This document shows, piece after piece, positions 60,390 to 64,000 of a DNA stretch of 64,000 nt. Origin of the DNA: Prochlorococcus sp. AG-424-E18. GTDB lineage: Bacteria > Cyanobacteriota > Cyanobacteriia > PCC-6307 > Cyanobiaceae. The position numbers were made by a program, and so were the translations under genes. Positions within the stretch are counted from its first letter, which is position 1; the number at the start of each line of letters is the position of its first letter. Below the pieces are notes generated by a model. That model was given only the letters and a program-made list of their open reading frames with translations. It searched no databases and was not told the DNA's origin. The stretch spans positions 1 to 64,000 of the forward strand of contig QCNC01000003.1 of assembly GCA_003210155.1 (NCBI GenBank), in the 5' to 3' direction.

Positions 60390-61313
60390 GTGAGTTCATT
60401 AAGCGATTTTCTTGGTGAAATAGGTCGTCATCAACTTTTGACTCCCGAAAGAGAACTCACAATGGGCAGAAAAGTCCAAGAAATGGTTGTACTTGTTAAT
60501 AGATGTCAAGAGGCAGGAGGGAAAGGCCCCGCTTGTGAATACTCCGAAGCTGAGAGAAAAAAAATAAAAATTGGTGAAAAAGCTAAAAACGAGATGATAA
60601 CAGCCAACCTAAGACTAGTTGTCAACCTCGCCAAGAGATACCAAGGGAAAGGATTAGAATTATTGGACTTAATTCAGGAGGGCACATTAGGTCTTACAAG
60701 GGCCGTAGAAAAATATGATCCGTCTAGAGGACATAGATTTTCCACCTATGCTTATTGGTGGATTAGGCAAGGTTTAAATAGAGCATTGTCAACTCAAAGT
60801 AGAACAATAAGGATCCCTGTTAACATTAATGAAAAACTTACAAAACTAAGATCAGCAAAATCAAAGCTTATGCAACTTAAGGGTATTCCACCTACTAGTG
60901 ATGAGCTAGCTGAAGAAATGAAAATAACCAAAGAGGAAATTGACGAACTCCTTTCTTGTGAAATGAGAAGCATCACTGTTAGTCTCCAAGGTACTGTTAA
61001 ATCAAAATCAGATCCTTCCGAGTTAGTTGATATTCTTCCAAGTGATCAAACTCCCCCAATGGAATTAGCCGAATTAGCCGAAAGGACAGCCTCGGCTTGG
61101 AAGTTATTAGATAAAGCAAATTTAACTGAGAAAGAAAGAAAGATAGTAAGCTTAAGATTTGGTTTAGACGGCTCAAATGAATGGAGAACTTTAGCTGAAG
61201 TTGCAAGACATATGAGTTGTAGCAGGGAATATTGCCGACAGGTTGTTCAACGTGCTTTAAGAAAACTTAGAAAAGCGGGCATACAGAATGGATTAGTTGA
61301 TAGTATTACCTAA
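60390..61313 (+). CDS. Group 2 RNA polymerase sigma factor (RpoD/SigA-like)
   Basis: 307 residues, no region 1.1, so a non-primary sigma-70 of the cyanobacterial group 2. Region 1.2 is LSDFLGEIGRHQLLTPERE (4-22), region 2 with NLRLVVNLAKRY (73-84) and FSTYAYWWIRQGLNRAL (117-133), and region 4.2 RTLAEVARHMSCSREYCRQV (about 267-287). Start is GTG 60390, set by GAGG 6 nt upstream; the ATG at 60378 is out of use because it meets TAA two codons later. It is likely to direct light, stress or diel-dependent transcription. DUF1232 and an HTH gene follow. Confidence 0.93.
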   Translation: MSSLSDFLGEIGRHQLLTPERELTMGRKVQEMVVLVNRCQEAGGKGPACEYSEAERKKIKIGEKAKNEMITANLRLVVNLAKRYQGKGLELLDLIQEGTLGLTRAVEKYDPSRGHRFSTYAYWWIRQGLNRALSTQSRTIRIPVNINEKLTKLRSAKSKLMQLKGIPPTSDELAEEMKITKEEIDELLSCEMRSITVSLQGTVKSKSDPSELVDILPSDQTPPMELAELAERTASAWKLLDKANLTEKERKIVSLRFGLDGSNEWRTLAEVARHMSCSREYCRQVVQRALRKLRKAGIQNGLVDSIT

Positions 61314-61351
61314 AAATTCCATTAAAAATATTTAAATTGCATTTAATAAGG

Positions 61352-61720
61352 ATGAAAGAAGATTACAAAACTCAAGAAAAAATCTATGATGCTGAAGTTT
61401 TAGAAAGTTCAACATTTGATGAAAATATCATTATCAAGATTCTTATTAAAGCGGGAAGAACAATTGCCAAGCCTGCCTTAGAAGTTTTGGAGATGGCATT
61501 AGATCCTTATACTCCTGCACAAGTGAGAGTTTCATTAATGGCTGCTCTAGCATATTTGATTATGCCATTTGATCTTTTCCCTGACTTTATGCCTTTAGTT
61601 GGTTTTAGTGATGATTTTGTAGCCCTTACAGCAGTACTCAGTATATGGAGCAAATACATGACTCCTTCAATAAGAGCAAGAGCAGAAAATAAGCTTAATA
61701 AGTTATTTCCTTTTTATTGA
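61352..61720 (+). CDS. DUF1232 (YkvA-like) protein
   Basis: 122 residues from ATG 61352, with AAGG almost adjacent; TTG 61337 is a less likely upstream start. The DUF1232 core is VRVSLMAALAYLIMPFDLFP (about 64-83), then DFMPLVGFSDDFVALTAVL, a short membrane hairpin with the PxDxxPD motif of this family. Function unknown. It ends in TGA directly followed by the ATG of the HTH gene, so the two are coupled, and both probably follow the sigma factor transcript. Confidence 0.85.
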   Translation: MKEDYKTQEKIYDAEVLESSTFDENIIIKILIKAGRTIAKPALEVLEMALDPYTPAQVRVSLMAALAYLIMPFDLFPDFMPLVGFSDDFVALTAVLSIWSKYMTPSIRARAENKLNKLFPFY

Positions 61721-62041
61721 ATGAGTAAATTATCTATACAGGAAGAAAAAGAACTCGTCTCCTTCATTAAAGATTGGTTAAAAACGCATGGATTTACCCA
61801 AAAAGACTTAGCAAATGAATTAAATATTAAATCGAGTAGAACCTCTGAGATTATTCTCAAAATTAAAGAATTATATAAAAAAGGCGGTATGTTCAATATT
61901 GCAAAAAATTTTATAAAGATTGAGCAAAAATGGTTAAACAATATCAAGAACGATTATCTACAAACAAAACAATCACCACCATATAATCAGTTAGATATCG
62001 ACTCATTAGTAAACCAAATAAATCAAGATATTAGTAAATAA
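61721..62041 (+). CDS. Small helix-turn-helix DNA-binding protein
   Basis: 106 residues. An XRE-like helix-turn-helix is evident: HGFTQKDLANELNIKSSRTS (about 23-42), with the Q at the start of helix 2 and the conserved Asn-Ile turn. The rest is basic and helical, perhaps for dimerisation. Its ATG abuts the preceding TGA. No cognate operator can be identified. A palindrome at 62042-62060 lies at its 3' end. Confidence 0.8.
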   Translation: MSKLSIQEEKELVSFIKDWLKTHGFTQKDLANELNIKSSRTSEIILKIKELYKKGGMFNIAKNFIKIEQKWLNNIKNDYLQTKQSPPYNQLDIDSLVNQINQDISK

Positions 62042-62067
62042 ATATTATTTAAAATAATATATTTTTT
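62042..62067 (+). terminator. AT-only hairpin terminator after the HTH gene
   Basis: ATATTATT-TAA-AATAATAT gives an 8-bp stem starting right after the stop codon, followed by ATTTTTT. Position and T tract fit a terminator of the sigma factor/DUF1232/HTH transcript, but every pair is A-T, so the stem is weak. Confidence 0.45.
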
Positions 62068-62236
62068 CATAAAAAATGATATAACCTCTTAAAACTAAAG
62101 TTTAAATAAATATAGTTTTAACTCCTAATTAAGATAAATAATTGAATTCTTAAAGCAAAAATATTATGTATTTTTAAGTTAAATTAATTCTTTTAATAAA
62201 CAGTTAATAATTAATAAAGTTTTTCGTAAATCATAT
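62068..62236. other. Spacer, no gene seen
   Basis: AT-rich spacer between convergent genes (HTH forward, YCII reverse). No ORF, tRNA or GC-rich hairpin is visible. Confidence 0.4.
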
Positions 62237-62506
62237 TTAAAATGCTTGAACCCAGGGATAAATATCATAATTAATCCATATACCTTTTTCCCAATATATA
62301 TCCTTCTCAATAAGATCTTTCAACTCGTTTTCATCATTAGAATTAAAAATTCCAAACAAATATTTGGTACATTTTGTTGGCCCTAATGTAACTAAAATAT
62401 CGCTATCTTTTAAGTTTTTAAGTCTCTTAAGATGTTGTTCTCGAAATGGTTCCCTTTTAATAATTGCATCTTCACAGTACCTTCCAAAAACTACAAACTT
62501 TTCCAT
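62237..62506 (-). CDS. YCII-related small protein
   Basis: 89 residues. FVVFGRYCEDAIIKREPFRE (4-23) followed by EQHLKRLKNL and LVTLGP (a YciI beta-alpha-beta pattern with His in helix 1) and IYWEKGIWINYDIYPW at the end fit the YCII superfamily, which contains possible small hydrolases or lactone isomerases. The active-site His lies in REQHLKRL. Substrate unknown. Divergent from cyAbrB. Confidence 0.8.
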   Translation of the reverse strand: MEKFVVFGRYCEDAIIKREPFREQHLKRLKNLKDSDILVTLGPTKCTKYLFGIFNSNDENELKDLIEKDIYWEKGIWINYDIYPWVQAF

Positions 62507-62602
62507 TTTAAATATAAATAATAGAATGAATAGATACTTAATAATTGCATATATTACACGCAGATTGCTATGTTATTTAATACAACTTTCTTTTAATTAA
62601 TT

Positions 62603-62959
62603 ATGCTAACTGGTAGCGATCTCCTTGCAAAAGTTAAAGAACTTGGTGATGTTAGCAAATCTGACCTAGTTCGCGCCTGTGGATATGTTTCCACTAAGAA
62701 AAACGGAGCTGAACGCTTAAACTTTACCGCATTTTATGAAGCACTTTTAGAAGCAAAAGGAGTTAATTTTGGTGATTCTGGAGTTGCAGGTATTGGAAAA
62801 GGTGGAAGAAAACTTAGTTATATTGCTACAGTTCAAGGCAATGGGAATCTTCTGATTGGGAAAGCATATACAGCACTTCTTGATTTAAAAGCAGGTGATG
62901 AATTCGAAATTAAGCTCGGAAGAAAACAAATCAGATTATTACCTACAGAAGAATCTTAA
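62603..62959 (+). CDS. cyAbrB transcription regulator
   Basis: 118-residue protein of the cyanobacterial AbrB family. The N-terminal LTGSDLLAKVKELGDVSKSD (2-21) and GYVSTKKNGAERLNFTAFYEALLEAK (27-52) are the cyAbrB signature; the C-terminal beta-part includes IGKGGRKLSYIATVQGNGNLLIGKAY. In other cyanobacteria such proteins regulate carbon and nitrogen balance and are abundant. Its own 96-nt spacer probably holds the promoter. Confidence 0.92.
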   Translation: MLTGSDLLAKVKELGDVSKSDLVRACGYVSTKKNGAERLNFTAFYEALLEAKGVNFGDSGVAGIGKGGRKLSYIATVQGNGNLLIGKAYTALLDLKAGDEFEIKLGRKQIRLLPTEES

Positions 62960-63041
62960 AGACAACAAAAATTATTTGGTTAAAAAATTTTTAATTAATT
63001 TTCTATAAATAATTCCTTTAATAAATAAATTATCTTTGTAT

Positions 63042-63884
63042 TTATTTTTTTTGATCAGCAGCTAAACGCATTTCTTTACAAAACTCACCAACATTATCGA
63101 CAACATCTTTTTCACTTGAGCTCGAGATTCGTTTTACAAATGCACTCCCAATAATTACTCCATCGGCTCCCCACTCACGAACTTTATTAACATGTTCTGG
63201 AGTTGATATTCCAAAGCCAACAGCAATTGGATTGTTATTTACATCTTTTAATTTAGCAATAAGATTTTCTACTCTATTTTCCATTTTGTTTCTCTCACCA
63301 GTGACACCTGTAACACTTACTAAATAAGTAAAGCCTTTTGTATGATTTGATATTTGTTTCATTCTTTCAAAAGGAGTAGTTGGCGCTACCAATAAAATTA
63401 AGTCCATAGAATGGTTACTAACTATTTTAGAAAATTTATAAGCTTCTTCCAAAGGGAGGTCAGGAACTATTAGTCCAGAAACTCCAGCATCAGTTGCCAT
63501 CTCACAAAACCTTTCAAAGCCAAAACACAGTAATGGATTCAAGTAAGAAAAAAGGATGATAGGAATATTTAATTTACCTTTTAAAGACTCTAAAAGTTTA
63601 ATTACTTTTCTTAAGCTAGTGCCTGACTTTAAGGCCCGAGAGGCCGCCACTTGGATAACAGGTCCATCTGCAAGTGGGTCACTATACGGTATACCTAATT
63701 CAATAAGGTCAGCTCCATTTTCTTGTAACTTTAATAAGATCTCAGACGTTATTTCAATATTGGGATCACCGGCCATTATAAAAGGCATTAAAGCAAATTT
63801 TTTTTTATTTTTTAACCCACAAAACATCTCATCTATCTTAGATAAACATTCATTTTTAGTAATTTGCATTTTGTTATCTTTCAT
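63042..63884 (-). CDS. trpA: Tryptophan synthase alpha chain
   Basis: Cleaves indole-3-glycerol phosphate; 280 residues. LIELGIPYSDPLADGPVIQ (60-78) carries the catalytic Glu62 and Asp73, and VSGLIVPDLPLEE and AVGFGISTPEHV lie on later barrel strands. Start ATG 63884 lacks SD; an in-frame ATG five codons later is equally possible. It follows the partial gene at the window edge by 28 nt. Confidence 0.96.
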   Translation of the reverse strand: MKDNKMQITKNECLSKIDEMFCGLKNKKKFALMPFIMAGDPNIEITSEILLKLQENGADLIELGIPYSDPLADGPVIQVAASRALKSGTSLRKVIKLLESLKGKLNIPIILFSYLNPLLCFGFERFCEMATDAGVSGLIVPDLPLEEAYKFSKIVSNHSMDLILLVAPTTPFERMKQISNHTKGFTYLVSVTGVTGERNKMENRVENLIAKLKDVNNNPIAVGFGISTPEHVNKVREWGADGVIIGSAFVKRISSSSEKDVVDNVGEFCKEMRLAADQKK

Positions 63885-63912
63885 AATTTTAAGATATTTT
63901 TCTTTGAAAAAT

Positions 63913-64000
63913 TTATGGATTTTTCTCTAAATCTTCCATAAGTTTTTGCTGCTCTTCCTTTGACAATAAGTTGAATTTGGTTTCTAGTTTATCATTAACA
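63913..64000 (-). CDS. C-terminal end of a small protein, possibly DUF3007
   Basis: Only the last 28 codons and TAA are inside the window; the gene continues past position 64000. The visible tail is charged and helical, with the pattern LLSKEEQQKLMEDLEKNP. In cyanobacteria trpA is often preceded by ndhL and a DUF3007 gene whose C-terminus has a similar L-S/T-x-E-E-x-x-x-L pattern, so DUF3007 is the best guess from context. Confidence 0.55.
   Translation of the reverse strand, partial: VNDKLETKFNLLSKEEQQKLMEDLEKNP

Overview
The window is a dense, AT-rich stretch of a picocyanobacterial chromosome, best explained as Prochlorococcus, probably a high-light-adapted strain. The evidence is a Pcb chlorophyll-binding antenna gene, a plant-type lycopene cyclase of the kind used for alpha-carotene synthesis, plastocyanin, a cyanobacterial NdhD, a cyAbrB regulator and many cyanobacteria-specific DUF genes. 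Spacers are very short, and A/T is strongly preferred outside conserved motifs. The strain assignment is inference from gene content; no rRNA or other phylogenetic marker is present. I found no tRNA, rRNA, CRISPR array, insertion sequence or integrase.

Layout. 0.1-5.1 kb: lycopene cyclase and a short-chain dehydrogenase, a GIY-YIG-like membrane protein, a GST-like protein, a small conserved protein and a GltS-type carrier. 5.2-7.8 kb: the pcb antenna gene with its terminator, followed by the only long spacer (about 330 bp) and several small lineage-specific ORFs. 7.8-17.7 kb: hisS, an unusual pentad-repeat/DUF3721 protein, a DEDDh exonuclease, DUF1350, acetyl-CoA synthetase, and a tight run sds-murI-amidase-nitrilase, then comB. 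17.9-27.6 kb: aroA, an MnmC2-like methyltransferase and glmU forward, converging on murF-glgA-menB-menD, then lepB. 27.7-33.1 kb: DUF760, then a manganese-type ABC transporter operon with a translationally coupled DUF4336 gene, and a DUF697 membrane protein. 33.3-42.3 kb: a long forward run with an RG-rich small protein, trpS, thrS, glk, thrB, ndhD and an M3 oligopeptidase. 42.3-48.6 kb reverse: alpha/beta hydrolase-folB-proA and a large TamB-like protein. 48.7-59.0 kb forward: Ycf51-like, a helix-hairpin-helix protein, a small secreted protein, CocE-type hydrolase, glgB, hemE, an SDR, petE and clpB. 59.0-64.0 kb: divergent PTPS-like protein, hisIE, a group 2 sigma factor, DUF1232, a small HTH protein, a YCII-like protein, cyAbrB, trpA and the end of a DUF3007/ndhL-region gene.

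How the genes fit together. Most are housekeeping: photosynthesis and pigments (pcb, crtL, petE, hemE, ndhD, menB/menD, sds), glycogen storage (glgA, glgB, glk), cell wall (murI, murF, glmU, amidase), amino acids (aroA, trpA, hisIE, proA, thrB) and aminoacyl-tRNA synthetases (hisS, trpS, thrS). The Mn transporter supplies photosystem II. Genes are packed with start/stop overlaps, and three convergent pairs share a single TTAA as both stop codons.

The least explained object is the 9.1-9.6 kb gene. It encodes twelve back-to-back hydrophobic glycine-containing pentads, a His-rich linker and a Cys/His/Met-rich DUF3721 tail. Other points of note are a PTPS homologue with a substituted zinc-ligand His, a GIY-YIG-like domain fused to membrane helices, and the A/T-only repeat tract plus inverted repeat in front of the sigma factor.
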